Shown here one piece after another: positions 1 to 11,248 of a DNA stretch of 64,000 bases. A model generated the notes under the pieces. That model saw only the letters and a list, made by a program, of their open reading frames with translations. It was not told the origin of the DNA and ran no database searches. The stretch is from positions 620,001 to 684,000 of the forward strand of contig JACGCN010000002.1 of assembly GCA_014905825.1 (NCBI GenBank), given 5' to 3'. The first letter of the stretch is position 1. Each line of letters begins with the position of its first letter. The position numbers and the translations under genes are program-made. The DNA is from Lyophyllum atratum (lineage: Eukaryota; Basidiomycota; Agaricomycetes; Agaricales; Lyophyllaceae).

Positions 1-523
1 TACACCGACATTATCGCGAACACCTCGATCTACTTTTGGACAAGCTTTCCTACCTTGAACCCATATTCCCGCAATGTGTCTTTCCAGCAGCTGCATTCAA
101 CTTTGGCGGAAATGTCTAAAATCGCACTATGATAGCATGAATGCGGTGATTGGTCTTCGGGCTTGGGAAGTACGATCCGAAGAAAAGTGGGCACCTTGTA
201 CTTCCGGACCTGAAGCTGGTAATTGAGTTCCTCCTGGTGCCCTTATCATGATACCTTCGGCAACATTAACCCATGCAAATGTCCCTGTTGCATTTGGAGA
301 TAGCTGAGTCTCCTTCACTCAATACTGCGGGGGAGGAATGATTCGCTATGTGGACAACGGGTACCACACAGAGGCCGAACTGTGCAAGAGAGATCAGAAG
401 AAGTATAATGAGATGATGGCTCGCAAGGCTACGCAATGGGACAAGGATCTCAAGCTGTACGATTTATTGAAGGATTGTGTTTCATCTGTACAAGCTACGG
501 TAAATAGCACATCTGACAACTGA
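1..523 (+). pseudogene. TET/JBP-like 2-oxoglutarate oxygenase, 3' part (left-arm copy)
   Basis: This is the C-terminal half of the gene also found on the minus strand at 15867-17321; its N-terminal part lies left of the window. The frame opens with a stretch ending VFPAAAFNFGGNV, then hits a stop and continues in shifted frames through HYD (candidate iron-binding HxD), GKYDPKKSGHLVL, DLKLVIEF, PSATLTHANVPV (second iron His) and SFTQYCGGG to a stop at 521-523. The codon expected to give the 2OG-binding Arg just before VSFTQY is TGA, one C-to-T step from CGA. Family assignment rests on remembered similarity to fungal TET/JBP-type oxygenases. With stops and frame changes in this short stretch it is very probably inactive. 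Confidence 0.6.
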
Positions 524-817
524 CTGTTGAATTCTTGTCTGCTGGCGCATGAGGCTACTGTACTTGAGGGCATGTATGGCTTAAGAGAGCACGTAGTTTA
601 TATTGAACAACAAGAACATGACTATCACTGTAATATCAAATGAAGATGATGGGATAAAAACTAAGGAGCCACAAGTAGGTTATGACGAAAGGAAACTGGT
701 GCATAGTGAGTTGATACTTCAGTGAGTGGAGATTTACTATGCATGATGGCAGTCAACGTGCAACATTGGAGACACACGAAGTATCCATGGGAGCAGAACC
801 AGAAGTGGATGCAATCA

Positions 818-2160
818 TTATCTGAGATGGCGGCAGGGAGTTTCGTCATTTGGGGTGAGAGGGGTAGTAGATGGCTCAAACAAAGGCCCGTGTTCGGAGT
901 TCTCGCCAGCATCTGTGTCGGAAAGGGGAGTGAGACCATAGTACTTGCAAAACATGTTGCAACAGTGTTCCTTGCAAAAGGTGTCATAAGTAAGCATTCC
1001 CGTCAGCAAAGATGTGATTGTTGGACAGATCGCTAGAAAAGGCAGGCAATTAGGATAACACCATGATAGGTAACATGCAAAATGGAGCTTACAAGGTTAT
1101 AATCTGGGGGTCAGTGAGGAGAGTCCGACCATCTATCAATGCCTTAGCTGGAGTGAACCAAGTAAAATGGTGATGCTTACCTTAGAAGTCTGAGACAAAT
1201 ACAGTTCCTTGGGTCTTCTCAAACTCCACATGTTGAGCAAAGGCTAGAAAGCGAGCACGAATATTCTTTTCTTTGTCTTTGAAAACGCGGGGCTTGGGCG
1301 AATCATTGTTGAGGTATTTGATGAACCAGCCTTGGTTTTCCTTCTCAATCAGCTCCTCAATGAGGTAGGCCATCCTTTCCTCTGTATCTCAAACTGCAAG
1401 TCCCGTCTTGACGAAGCACAGGTGTTGGTTGCACTTCGAAGCGAGGTTTCTTACCGTAACGAGCATCTTCAATGGCGACGAGGGCATATACAGAGTCCAT
1501 GAGCGCGGCAGCCCAGCCAATGCAGTTGGTTTCCATCGTAAGAAACTGAGCCTGCTTCATAAAATGTGGGCTGAGAAGATTCCGGTGTAGGCGGATTTAA
1601 AGGAGCTGGAAGTAGGATTGGCCATGTTATATGAAAAGGTCATCCGAAATGGGGCGATGCTTTGAATGTCAAGGAAAGCAAGGGGCCTTTTAATGAGATG
1701 TTGAAAGGGGATCTGAGGTGTTTGATACAAGTGTGATTCGATTGTCTTAGCATTGACTAGCACAGATATAGAGCTGTCAATAGGAATCCTGGTACACAGA
1801 TCATGACACGCACAGAGGGAGTGCATGCTCATCCTCCTGGGGGGAGTTTGGACCACCAACGCTTGCTTGATATCATCAACACTGGGTGCCTCGAGAGCTA
1901 CCATGACTCGAATTTTTTTTTAAGCATCACCGAGTTGGTGCTCGGGTGTCTACATTGCTTTTGTTATAAGTAGACTAAAGCTAAGTTCTCATTGAATACT
2001 GACCTCGGTATCTTGAGCACTTTTTGCTGGAATCGTCCTTCTCAAATACGTATCCTTTGTTGGTGAGTCAGCCGGGCCTTTCTTGCACTTTCCTTTGCGC
2101 TTCGGGGCGTCGAGAACTTGTTCCACAACACGGTCAAGAGAAGTCTGCAAGTGGTAGTCA
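818..2160 (-). pseudogene. Alpha-type protein kinase, 5'-truncated (left-arm copy)
   Basis: Mirror copy of the kinase remnant at 14230-15572. Read on the minus strand it shows the same conserved pieces: TNCIGWAAALMDSVY, AYLIEELIE, FIKYLNND, FLAFAQHVEFEKTQGTVFVSDF, LLTDPQIIT, FADGNA and a Cys/His cluster HCCNMFCKYYGL typical of the zinc-binding end of alpha-kinase domains. The 5' end is replaced by copia sequence at about 2230. A frame break before TFCKEH separates the last motif from the rest. It is identical in gene content to the other arm, so whatever damaged the gene predates the inverted duplication. Confidence 0.7.
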
Positions 2161-2166
2161 TGACAG

Positions 2167-5100
2167 TCAGTTGCTGAAAGGTAACATAAAGGATATATAT
2201 ACCAGATTTGAAGATTCTGAAAGGTCGACAATTGCTCCACCACCAAGTGTCGTCAGATATCCCGCAGTAGAGCGTCCAGAATCCGGGCAATCACCATGAG
2301 AAGCATCGCAGAATGTGGTAAACAGCTCTGTGCCCAGACTACCATTGTAATGCAGCTTGTAATCAAGTGTGCCTTTGCAATAGCGCAACAAATGCTTGAC
2401 TGCAGCCCAGTGCTTCGGTCCAGGAGACGAATTGAAGCGACCTAAGCATGACACTGCATAGGAAATGTCGGGGCGGGTCATTGTAGACAGGTATTGCAAA
2501 GAGCCAACTGCATTCAAATACAGCACATTGTGCATCTCCTCAATTTCTGCTGGTGTTTGAGCATGCATTGCTTTAGAAAGCTTTGTCCCTGGTGCCATAG
2601 GCGTGGAGACGGGGTTGCAATCACTCATGCTGTAGCGCTCGAGCATGTCAACAATGTATTGACGTCGGGAGAGTGCAATTGAGCGATTGGGACGGTCACG
2701 GATGATTTCAACACCCAGCAGGAATTTAGAAGCACCCAAGTCACGGATTTTGAAGTGCTGAGAGAGCTCATTGACAGCCTTGTCAAGCGCAGCAGTGGAT
2801 TTCGATGCAAGTGTGATATCATCGATGTAGATGGGGACAATGATCTTGACCTCTCCCTTGACATAAATGTAAATGGAGCGGTCAGATTCAAGTCTAGTAA
2901 ACCCCATCTTCAGAAGTGCAGCATGTAACTTCTTATTCCACTGCCTGGCTGACTGTTTGAGGCCATAGAGCGACTTGCTCAGCTTCAAAACCTGGTTGGG
3001 ACCACCTTGATGAAATCCCTCAGGCTGGCGCATATAGATATCCTCCTCCAAGTCGCCATTGGGAGATGTAACATCCACTGAGCGCAATTCCATGTCCTCG
3101 ATGCCAGCAATGGCAAGAATAAGGCGCACAGCAGGACGGAATGTAGGTGCGAAGACCTCGTTGTAATCAATGCCAGGACGTTGACTATAGCCCTTTGCAA
3201 CGAGTCTAGCTTTATAGCGCTCAATAGAACCGTCTGCATTGCGCTTAACGCGAAATACCCAACCAGAGCCAATTGCCTTTGTATCAGAAGGCAAGTCAAC
3301 GATCTCCCAAGTGCCATTGCCAACCAAGGATGTCATTTCGGCATTAGCAGCATCTCTCCATTTCTCTGCATCCGGTGCCTTCATTGCCTGCTTGTATGCG
3401 CACGGATCTGAGCTAGAAGCCAATCCCGCAAACTGCACATCTTCGAAATGCTCATCCTCTGGCGCTTCCGGCTCATCCTCGTCACTACTATCAGGGATAG
3501 CAGGTGGAGGATTTCGTGCAACGACCCACCAGTTGCCAGGAGGCTTAACAGTGCGTTTGTCATGGCGTTGTGCAAGAGGCGGCGACACTGGTGCAGGAGG
3601 TGGTGTTGCAAGTGCAGGAAGCGGTGTTGGATTGGGAGCTGGTGGCGTTTCAGGTTCAGGTGAATGCTCGTGATGCTGGGCAGGTGCAGGAGGCGGAGGC
3701 GGCGTGATAGGACGACTTTCAGGTGCAGGAGGCGCTGGAGGTGATTGATGAAGCAAAATGTCTCCCCCCCCATCATCGAGTGCAGGTAGTTGAACTGCAT
3801 CCTGAATGGGAGAAGAGTGCTCACGCCGGATATGGAGATCTACAGGGGCCATAGGCGGAGGTGGAGGCGGAGGTCTAGTGGTGACAGACAGTCCAGGGAA
3901 ATAGCGCTCATCAAACTTTGCTCTCTCTGAGATGATTGTCTTTTTGGTTTGTGGATTGTAAAACAACCAGCCCTTGTATACAGGCGGATAACGAATGAAG
4001 ACGCATCTCTGCATGGGTTCGAGAGATTTGCGCTTATCCCTTTGCACATAGACGTATGCAAGGCATCACCAAACTCGAAGATGGCTAACATCTGGTTTGC
4101 GCTTATGCCAGCCTTGATAAGGTGTAATTGGCTGAGGCGCAGTAGGGAGACGGTTTAAAAGTGAGCGCCTAGACACCATTCCCAAAATGAGGGGAAGCCA
4201 GATTCATTAAGCATGGCTAATGTCGTCAGCCAGAGTCCTGTTGGTGCATTCTGCAACACCATTCTGCTGGGGACGATTATGCGTGGTATGGCGGCGCTGA
4301 ATGCCACATTCATTGGTAAATTTAATGAATGCATTGGACATGTATTCACCCTTATCCTCTTTTCGCATCGAAATGGTTCTCTGCGTACGCTTTGAAGGTC
4401 TGGAATGCAACCAATGTGTCGCTTTTTCGCCTAAGACCCATTGCAGCTTTAAAGCTGGTGCAGTCATCAATGAATGTAACCCAGTAACGGCTGCCTTGCT
4501 GTGAAGTAACTGGCAGAGGACCATGGAGGTCACTGTGGATCAATTCAAGTGGCTTAGAGGCACGACTAGGTGACGAGGGGAAAGGATTTGAGCGCATTTT
4601 TCCAGCCAAGCATGGCTCACAAATTGGATCAGGTTTCTGAGACGATTTTAACGCAAGCCCAGTCACCAGCTCATCTTTGATCATCTTCTTGACATGTGCA
4701 TGATTGTGATGAAAGCAACGATGCCATAGGTTCAGATCAAGGGGAAGCGTCGAGGTATTTCCTGCAAACTCCGAAATTGGTTCAGTGGATCCATCCAAAC
4801 GTGCAGAGTTGTTGGAGTCAATAATAGATGCACAGAACAACTTCTTTCCATCTAAACTGAAATGCATGGCTTTAGAATCAATGTAGATATGATAGCCTTT
4901 AGTAAGGGGACATGCAAGACTCTGGTAAACTCTATAGCTCTGAGCTCCTTGCCATTGACTATAAAACTACAGAAACAACTCCAGCTGAATAAATAAGCGT
5001 GTTGTCTGCTAACCTGATTGGAATGCGACAGGGGGTATAGTTGCGAACCCAGTTTTGGTGAGGTGTCATGTGAGTAGTGGCGCCTGTGTCTGCAATCCAA

Positions 5101-5402
5101 TCAAAGTCAGCATGGAGCTGAAGCGGAGTAGAGAGATCAGAATGATCTGGGAGACGAGTACTTGCATTTCCAGCGAATTCCTCGGGGGTGTCCTTGGCTG
5201 CATTAGCCTGTTCTGAGCGCTTTTTCTGGCGTGGCCTTTGTGCATTGTCTTTAGCCTGCTTCTGTGCCCTTTGGCAAGCGAAGCATTTAGTCACATTATG
5301 ACCAGGTTTGCCACAGAAGTCACAAATTGCGTTGACCAGGGAGCATGCATTGCTTTGGAAAGCTTTGTCCCAGGTGTCATAGGCGTGGATACCGGGTTGC
5401 AA
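2167..5402 (-). mobile_element. Ty1/copia retrotransposon, internal region, rearranged (left copy)
   Basis: On the minus strand the domains run in copia order: zinc knuckle CX2CX4HX4C (CDFCGKPGHNVTKC, about 5310), protease (WIADTGATTHM), GAG-pre-integrase HHCC region, integrase core (frames 4867-4352 and 4533-4207, shifted near 4375), then a long frame 4047-2167. That frame holds the SH3-like integrase end, a Pro-rich linker, RT with LYGLKQ and the catalytic IYIDDI, and part of RNase H. RNase H stops short at GYLTTLGGG where kinase-gene sequence begins (about 2230). There is no gag N-terminus and no LTR. A separate RT fragment is joined directly upstream of the zinc knuckle. The element is dead in cis because of frame breaks and missing ends. 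Confidence 0.88.
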
Positions 5403-5575
5403 TCGCTCATGCCATAGTGCTCAAGCATGTCAACAATGTATTGTCGTTGGGAGAGTGCAATTGAACGATTTGCACGATCACGAATGATTTCAACACTCAG
5501 CAGGAATTTAGAAGCACCCAAGTCACGGATTTTGAAGTGCTGAGAGAGCTCATTAGGGGAGTCAAAGTTGGCGCT
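5346..5575 (-). pseudogene. Displaced copia RT fragment
   Basis: About 76 codons matching the RT/RNase H connection of the neighbouring copia (from ELSQHFKIRDLGASKFLL to TPGTKLSKAMHA), with several substitutions (SVEIIRDRANRS against GVEIIRDRPNRS; MLEHYGMSD against MLERYSMSD). It lies upstream of, and is fused in a different frame to, the zinc-knuckle region, so RT sequence sits on the 5' side of gag-derived sequence. It therefore comes from a related but different element, probably by template switching or recombination. Confidence 0.8.
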
Positions 5576-5760
5576 TGCAGCCGCTTGGAGCTGCTTGGCT
5601 GCGTTGCACTTGAGCGGTTTGCCAGCTGACATCAAATAATGTTGTGACTTTGAGTGACCGCGCCTCGACTCGATTCTATGGTACATACCAACGACGCGAC
5701 ACCCACATCCCCTCCCTTAATACTCTCTAATCCACACTCGTTTTCATTTATATTTTATCC

Positions 5761-5863
5761 ATGTCTAAGAAGAAAAAGTCCGAGAAGGAAACCTTCCCCC
5801 CTGTTGCCTGGAGCGCCAACAGCCATGAACTCACACCGGAGGCATTTGCTAGGGTATGTTGCG
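5761..5863 (+). pseudogene. Orphan first exon of an unrecognised gene
   Basis: An ATG at 5761 opens a short, plausible coding stretch (MSKKKKSEKETFPPVAW, then about 15 more codons) that reaches a GTATGT donor-like site at 5854 and then meets an inverted-repeat hairpin. The upstream 100 bp is CT-rich and promoter-like. No convincing second exon follows. It may be the 5' end of a host gene cut off by insertions. I do not recognise the product. Confidence 0.3.
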
Positions 5864-5934
5864 TCAACATGCCTTGAGTTCAGTCTTAGCCGAGATACTT
5901 CATGTTGATTTTACATGAACTCAAGGCATGTTGA
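5864..5934. repeat. Perfect 19-bp inverted repeat, 33-nt loop
   Basis: Positions 5864-5882 (TCAACATGCCTTGAGTTCA) and 5916-5934 are exact reverse complements. The structure lies right after the orphan exon donor site. It could be the end of a small foldback/MITE element or a processed hairpin source. Confidence 0.8.
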
Positions 5935-5939
5935 TTCTA

Positions 5940-6096
5940 CATGACCTTGATAATTGCGGTGTCATTTGGGCTCTCATAACCGAAGTTGAGAGGCCTGAAA
6001 ACTGAAAGGTCATCGTAGGTAAACTCGAAACAGAGGTGTGTACCTGATCCTGCTGTGCTGTGAAGCATTCTGATGACATCCAAATGGTAGAACTCC
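5940..6096 (-). pseudogene. C-terminal fragment of an unrecognised protein
   Basis: On the minus strand an open stretch of about 50 codons, with motifs TYDDLSVFRPLNFGYESP and TAIIKVM before a stop, reads like a genuine protein end rather than random sequence. The upstream continuation (to about 6250) is in several frames. I do not know the family. Confidence 0.25.
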
Positions 6097-6721
6097 AGTG
6101 GTGACCACAAGATCCAGGCCTACAAATGTGTTGCAGAAAAAGTCCTGCCAATTATGTTCTGAGGCGGATTCGGGCTCGGCGGCATCTCACATGAAAAGCA
6201 AATGGGAAAGGTGCGTGAATTTGACTGATATCTCCTTCGTGTGGTTCCAACAAATGTCATAGTCTGCGAAAGACCTACTCGTTCCATGCTAGACGTCTCT
6301 AGGGTGTGCAAGGTGGCAAAATGCGGGAGACAGATGAATATTCAAGCTGTTATACTCCTGATGGGCCTGATGCTATGACAAATACAGAGGTCAGGAACAT
6401 CTGGGGTATGGATTTCCTTTGTTGTGATCATTACAGCGCTTTTCCTATGTATGCGGAAAGCCGGAATATGAAATTAGTTATGTGGTTGTATTCGATATCG
6501 AGGCTCTCGTTTCGCTACTGTCATGCATGCGTCTGCGGCATATTTCGCAAGACTTGTAAGCACGCATCCCGATTCTATTTTATGAGCAAAACTTCACAGC
6601 AAAAAAGATATGCGAGCTTCTAGGCATCAAGAAATCACTTGTCTATTCTTCCCTCTTGTATTTCAAGGCCTGTGGAGTTGCACATAACCCCCATGTTCAC
6701 CGTAAAACTGGGTGATGATGC

Positions 6722-8094
6722 TTGCTGAGTACAACCGACATCAAGCTCATCTCAGCCCTTATCACTCGAAGGCATACTATATATCTTGATGAAATCCAGG
6801 ATGAGCTCTACCAACATCGAGGAATCTGTGTCTCAGTACCAACTCTCTGCAAAACTCTCCACTGCCTTGACACTCGCAAAGTAGTAGTATCTGCCTGTGC
6901 TCTCGAACAAAATCATCTCATTCGGTCGGACTATATGAATCGCATAGCCGAAGAGGTTGGGATGATGATGTTTATTGATGGAGCTGCAAGGAATCAGAGA
7001 TCGTCTCAGCGGCCCAAAGGATGGGCATCATTAGGGAAGAGATGCATCCAAAAGCGGTTCTTTGTCTGTGGGGAACGCTACTCAATCCTTCCTGTCATCA
7101 GTGTTGATGGAATCACCTACAATATCATTCCAGGGTCTGTGACATCTGAGCGCTTCGTACAGTTACTGCGTAAATTGGTCGTGACTTTGCTCCACACACC
7201 CGCTGAACAAAATCATCAGGCCCTGTTCGGGATCTCGAGTTATTTTTCCAAATAATAATTGTACCTGCCAAAATGTACCTCGAGAAATTTAAGACTATTT
7301 GGAGTGTAATTAACTCGAAAAAGTGTTCGGCACCAGGTCCAATTATGTCACGCCCTGGATAGCATGCCTTCAAGCGACATGATACCTTCTGGAGACAACT
7401 ATTATACATTATTGAGGTATACTGTTCGAGAATGTGTCGTTCTCGAGGAAATTGGGATATTTCGAGTCTATTTACATGAGATGCTCTTGACCCTGAACCA
7501 CCACAATCTCGGTCGTTATCTCCTTTCTCTAGGAAAAAATATGTGAATTACTGATAATAATCATTATCGGAGTCAACTCCCTCGTCATATCCATCAAGAT
7601 CAGCTACTTGATCGCAATTACCACACTGTGACTTGTGGTGATAGGTGGAGGAGCTCCATGATACTCTTTACGGACATAGCTACACATTTACTAATTGGAG
7701 GTCTATCTAATTTGGGATCCCAAACACTGAGCCTTGATATGCCAGATCCCTCTCACCAACCCATATCCTGGAAATCGTTGTGTTTTGATCCTGGGTAATT
7801 GTAGCATCCACCATGCGGAGGAAGTGAGAGCTCTTGTAGAAGAAGAAGCATGTAAGTCATTTTCTGAACATATCATATCAGTGTTGATGTGAAAACACCG
7901 CAATTATAAGTCTGCAACCTTATCTTCCTGCCACCCTGTTCTCCCAATTTGAACCCGATTGAGCAAGCATTTTCATCAATCAAAGCTTATCTTCGTCGCA
8001 ACTGGCAAGACTTCTCACTCTCTGTCATAGATCGAGCATGCCATAATATGGGGCTTCTTCAAAGCATCAGGATATGTGGTGTAACAGTATCATA
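6722..8094 (+). pseudogene. Tc1/mariner-type transposase fossil with an internal insertion
   Basis: An N-terminal helix-turn-helix region (YLDEIQDEL...VSVPTLCKTL) is followed by a DDE_3 core: FIDGAARN, then RYSILPVISVDGI and GSVTSERFVQLL. The frame is interrupted at about 7190 by roughly 545 bp of AT-richer, non-homologous DNA and resumes at about 7738 with PLTNPYPG, LGNCSIHHAEEVRALVEEEA and [18 protein letters not shown]. Family members normally carry Asp in the first two catalytic motifs (FIDE and LDNCSIHH); here both read Gly (FIDG, LGNC), while the Glu of NPIEQ remains. The transposase is therefore inactive from point changes as well as from the insertion and frame breaks. No TIRs were recognised. 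Confidence 0.75.
7190..7738. other. Insertion inside the Tc1/mariner fossil
   Basis: This stretch separates two parts of the transposase that are adjacent in homologues. It is AT-richer, holds repeated TCGAG-containing motifs (ctcgagaaat, gttcgag, ctcgaggaaat) and has no credible coding frame. It may be a small non-autonomous element; I could not fix its ends. Confidence 0.5.
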
Positions 8095-8174
8095 ATCATA
8101 TTGTAAGGGTACAGATACAAAAGCTTCGAAGTGCAGGGTAAGGACAAACAGAAAGAACATACAAATACCTCTTA

Positions 8175-8960
8175 CCCAGCGTCAACAGGAACACCATCAA
8201 TCACTGCCATGAACCCTTCAGGGACAGGTATAAATTGGTGGCGAGCCTCAGAAAAGGAGGTCATGCCTGGAGTGATTCTCGGGCCATAGACTCTTGCTGT
8301 ACCATCATTGTGGTACCTCTTCTTAAACCGGATCTTGATATTTTCGCGTGTTCGGGGCTGAGGAGGTGGTGGTGGGGTGCCTTGATCTTCAATGCCGCGT
8401 TTGCGCTTCTGATATCCGGAGTTGATGTTACACCATCTTAGTGAATTTGTTTTCAGCCGTATTATGTGCCCCTAGGCCAAGCCCATGTCGAGTAAGGATT
8501 TGTCATCAACCAGGTGAAGGATATCAGGCCCGTAACTCTGTGTTTGGAATGGTTCTTCGTAGGCTGTTGCATCACGGACGCCAAGATTCGATTCGGCATA
8601 TTTGAGGAAGTGTGAGAGTTTAGACGGCGTATTCTGAATGCTGTTAGGAAGGAGTTGATGGATCGTTATTGGTAGATTTGTTGTTTGGGGTGAGAGAAGT
8701 TGGGCGTAGAGGGAGCTGCATTGCAACAAGTCCTTGAACAATCGAGGCAACATGGGCCAGATCAGATGATCCATAAAGCGACGAGAATGATGCTGATGCT
8801 GATGTGGAATGTGATCCGGAGAGGCTGGCACGACTGTTCGGATCGAAGGTGTTGCTTGTGGGAGGTTGTATAGCAGTCGCAAGGCCATCGTGCTTCATGA
8901 GTGGTTAGCCGAAGCAAGGAACAGAAATAGATGATGTACAATTGCCCTGGCCCACACATT
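8175..8960 (-). pseudogene. SAM-like domain protein remnant
   Basis: The minus strand gives a Ser/Pro-rich N-terminus (8898-8644) and, in a second frame, a helical domain resembling SAM domains (SKLSHFLKYAESNLGV, YEEPFQTQSYGPDILHLV, LLDMGLA). Downstream is a C-terminal piece with KRKRGIEDQ, a proline run, RITPGMTSFSEARHQF and a stop near 8175. Similar proteins recur in mushroom genomes, often among transposons, but I know no function. At least one frame change lies between the Ser-rich part and the SAM-like part, so this is either an intron-containing gene or a decayed copy. Confidence 0.4.
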
Positions 8961-9039
8961 CATGCCGTCACAGTAACAACTCATTTTACGACATGCTCAT
9001 CTGTGCTCAATATTTCCAGGTTATACGGTCCACTCTAAC

Positions 9040-9835
9040 TGGCCGTTTTAATGGTCTTTCTACTCGTTCAAGAGGCCATGCTTTGCAGCAATTGCTGGCG
9101 CTGCTGCAGGAGCTGGTTCTGGTCACCATCAAAGAAATGGGCCACCACAGTGGGGGGTACCTATGACTCCTGCAGCATGTGTCGCACCTTGCAGACCAGC
9201 CAGTCAGAGAGAGTTGGGCACGTTGCTTCTGTGCATGCCACCCCAATCTCGCCTGCTGTTCAACTTTGGGTAGAATATGTATTAACTATTGCTTTAGCTT
9301 AAGTGGGCAACAAAACTGCAAGCCTCTCATGCCCAATTGTCAAACCAGCCGGTGGTTGCTGCTTTTTACAATCTTCTCGATAACCTTCGCACCAAATATG
9401 GCATTATCTCACAGAACAAATACAATGCCGATGAGAAGGGCGCACAACTTGGCATTGGCGAGTGTGTCGCAGCTCTTGTCGATCGCGACCAGAAAAGATG
9501 GTTGGTGCATCACAATTATTCAATGTGTTTGTGCAGACGGGTCGTACTTGTTCACTGCTCGCTCGGGTGGACAGGTGCTGAGTTGGGTGTGCTTTGGTTG
9601 GGAAAAGATTTTCATCCACAGATGGTCAAGGCGAATGGAGGCTATCGTCTCCTCATCTGGACACAACTTGCACTGTACATACCGGCTTCTTTCCTTCGCC
9701 CTTGCACGTAAGATTATCATTGTCTGCCTTCCCCCAAACACCACCCATGCTCTCCAACCGTCCGCTGGCGCATGCATGGAAAATGCAGGTGAACACTTTG
9801 TCTGATGATGTTGATACTGCTCCAGATGTTGATTA
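9040..9835 (+). pseudogene. pogo/CENP-B-like transposase fossil
   Basis: Pieces in three plus-strand frames line up with a pogo-type transposase. The DNA-binding region (RFNGLSTRSRGHALQQLL, then KEMGHHSGG, GVPMTPA) is followed by the DDE_1 core (YNADEKGAQLGIG, VDRDQKR, CVCADGSYL, WTGAELGVLW, ANGGYRLLI) and the CLPPNTTHALQP segment. Each block is recognisable but in a different frame, with several indels. The Asp of the NADEKG motif survives; the second Asp (normally LILDGHNSH) is lost in a frame break. Not functional. Confidence 0.7.
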
Positions 9836-9839
9836 GTGT

Positions 9840-10125
9840 ACTTAGGTCACCCTTGCCAATCACAGTTATGTTGTCATCACGAAATCAAATTTCTTGAAGT
9901 ACTACCATCAAGCTCGTACAGCAGCATTTTTTTTTTTTTAAGGAATCGACGATCCTTGTAGCATGGCGAAAGACCAGCATCCAGCCTTTTAATCACAACA
10001 CCATCGCTGATCACATGTTTGCTTCCTCCCGCAATATCAACAACCGAAGCCACACCCATCATTGGCCCATCACATCCTGCTGCTCTTGCCCTGCCTCCTA
10101 GGCTTCCCAAGCATGCCACTGCCCA
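9840..10125. other. No gene seen
   Basis: Intergenic DNA with a short homopolymer (A/T run near 9930). Frames here are short and have no recognisable motifs. Confidence 0.5.
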
Positions 10126-10129
10126 TGCT

Positions 10130-10275
10130 CTCTACACTGCCTGTTGTCCAGATCAGTTTCCTTAGCTACCATCTATCCAGTGCATACAGCCTTCTTGTGC
10201 ACAGTATATATAGCAGATTAGATCCTCAAGTCCCCAGTTTCTAACTTCGGACTTCAGGTGAGTAGGTCAGTAGAA
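10130..10275 (+). repeat. Partial copia LTR
   Basis: About 145 bp closely matching the 3' part of the copia LTR at about 11390-11515: the CCTTCTTGTGCACAGTATAT block and the CAGTTTCTAACTTCGGACTT block occur in the same order and strand. Neither LTR end is present. It is a leftover of an older insertion of the same family. Confidence 0.7.
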
Positions 10276-11248
10276 ATCTATGCTATGGCCCTGCATTAAC
10301 CTGGAGCTCAGATGGACATATTTCATCCTCAGCTGGAGACCAGCTGACCTGGGACCAGGATCCTATTAAAGCGTTTTCGACATAGCATCCAGCTGTCATC
10401 ACCAAATTGCAAGTTGAGCTTCAGAATACCCTGGTCACGTAATGGGTCACAGGCGCCGACGCAATGGCGGTGTAGGCCCTATTGTCAGTTAGATTAGTCC
10501 TGATATGTAGTGGGCTGTAGGCACTGCTTGAGGTAGTATAGCAGGCTATACGTCCAGATGTTCATGGCTTTCTAGGCATTGTAGAGTATATAGGACAATA
10601 AATTTAATTGTTGTGCTAGTACACAAGCAACTATCCAACTTCTACGCTCATAGTCATTGTCGTCAAATAAACCAAGATCATCCCTGCTTTCTCAGCGCCT
10701 CCTGTCCCAATACACTTGTCTATACATTCATGGCGTTCTATGCTAGCTCTAATGAATATCATCATGTGATGGTATCAGCTCATTATTAACAATGTCTTTT
10801 CCGATCTCCAGACCTTCAAAATCGGTAACCTGATGTGTTCCCTCAACCCAATGTGTCAGTGTCAGCCAATCACATTCCTTGACGTCGAAATCATTACCAT
10901 TGATCCCTTCACGTGTCTTTCGAGTTCAGCATGCAGGCTCAGTGCTGCCATGCTGTCAGCGTGACTGGAGGAAAGAGATCTTAGCCTTAGCAGAGGGATG
11001 GGAATAGGGGTGCAAATCTAAATCTGGAAGTCGAGATGCACAGCAACTAATCAATGTACCTTACATCATATGGTCCTATCATTACTTCAGCTTCCCTTCT
11101 TAATAAACTGATTGATAAAGAAAGGCAAAGGCACATTTCAAATATACGCATAACAAGTTGTTCAATATTGAGTGCCAATCCTCTCAACCTTGGTAAACAT
11201 ATCCAACCCTTTCTCCTATCAACCAGCATCAATCTCCACCTTCTCTTC
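10276..11248. other. Intergenic DNA, no gene seen
   Basis: No reading frame with recognisable motifs. It separates the partial LTR from the full LTR of the right copia copy. Confidence 0.5.

Larger units (their letters stand above)
1..3759. repeat. Left arm of a large inverted repeat
   Basis: This stretch is the reverse complement of 12631-16389: every position x pairs with 16390-x. All open frames read in one arm reappear in the other on the opposite strand. I noticed one substitution over most of the arm (2264 against 14126, a C-to-T change in a CpG context) plus a few mismatches within about 40 bp of the inner end. Position 1 still pairs with 16389, so the left arm continues beyond the window. 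The arm carries an oxygenase remnant, a truncated alpha-kinase and the 3' part of a copia element. Confidence 0.97.

Noticed and set aside
3239..3673. 144-codon frame opposite the copia RT (and its mirror at 12717-13151)
   Set aside because: Antisense shadow of the Pro-rich linker and RT frame; no motif of its own.
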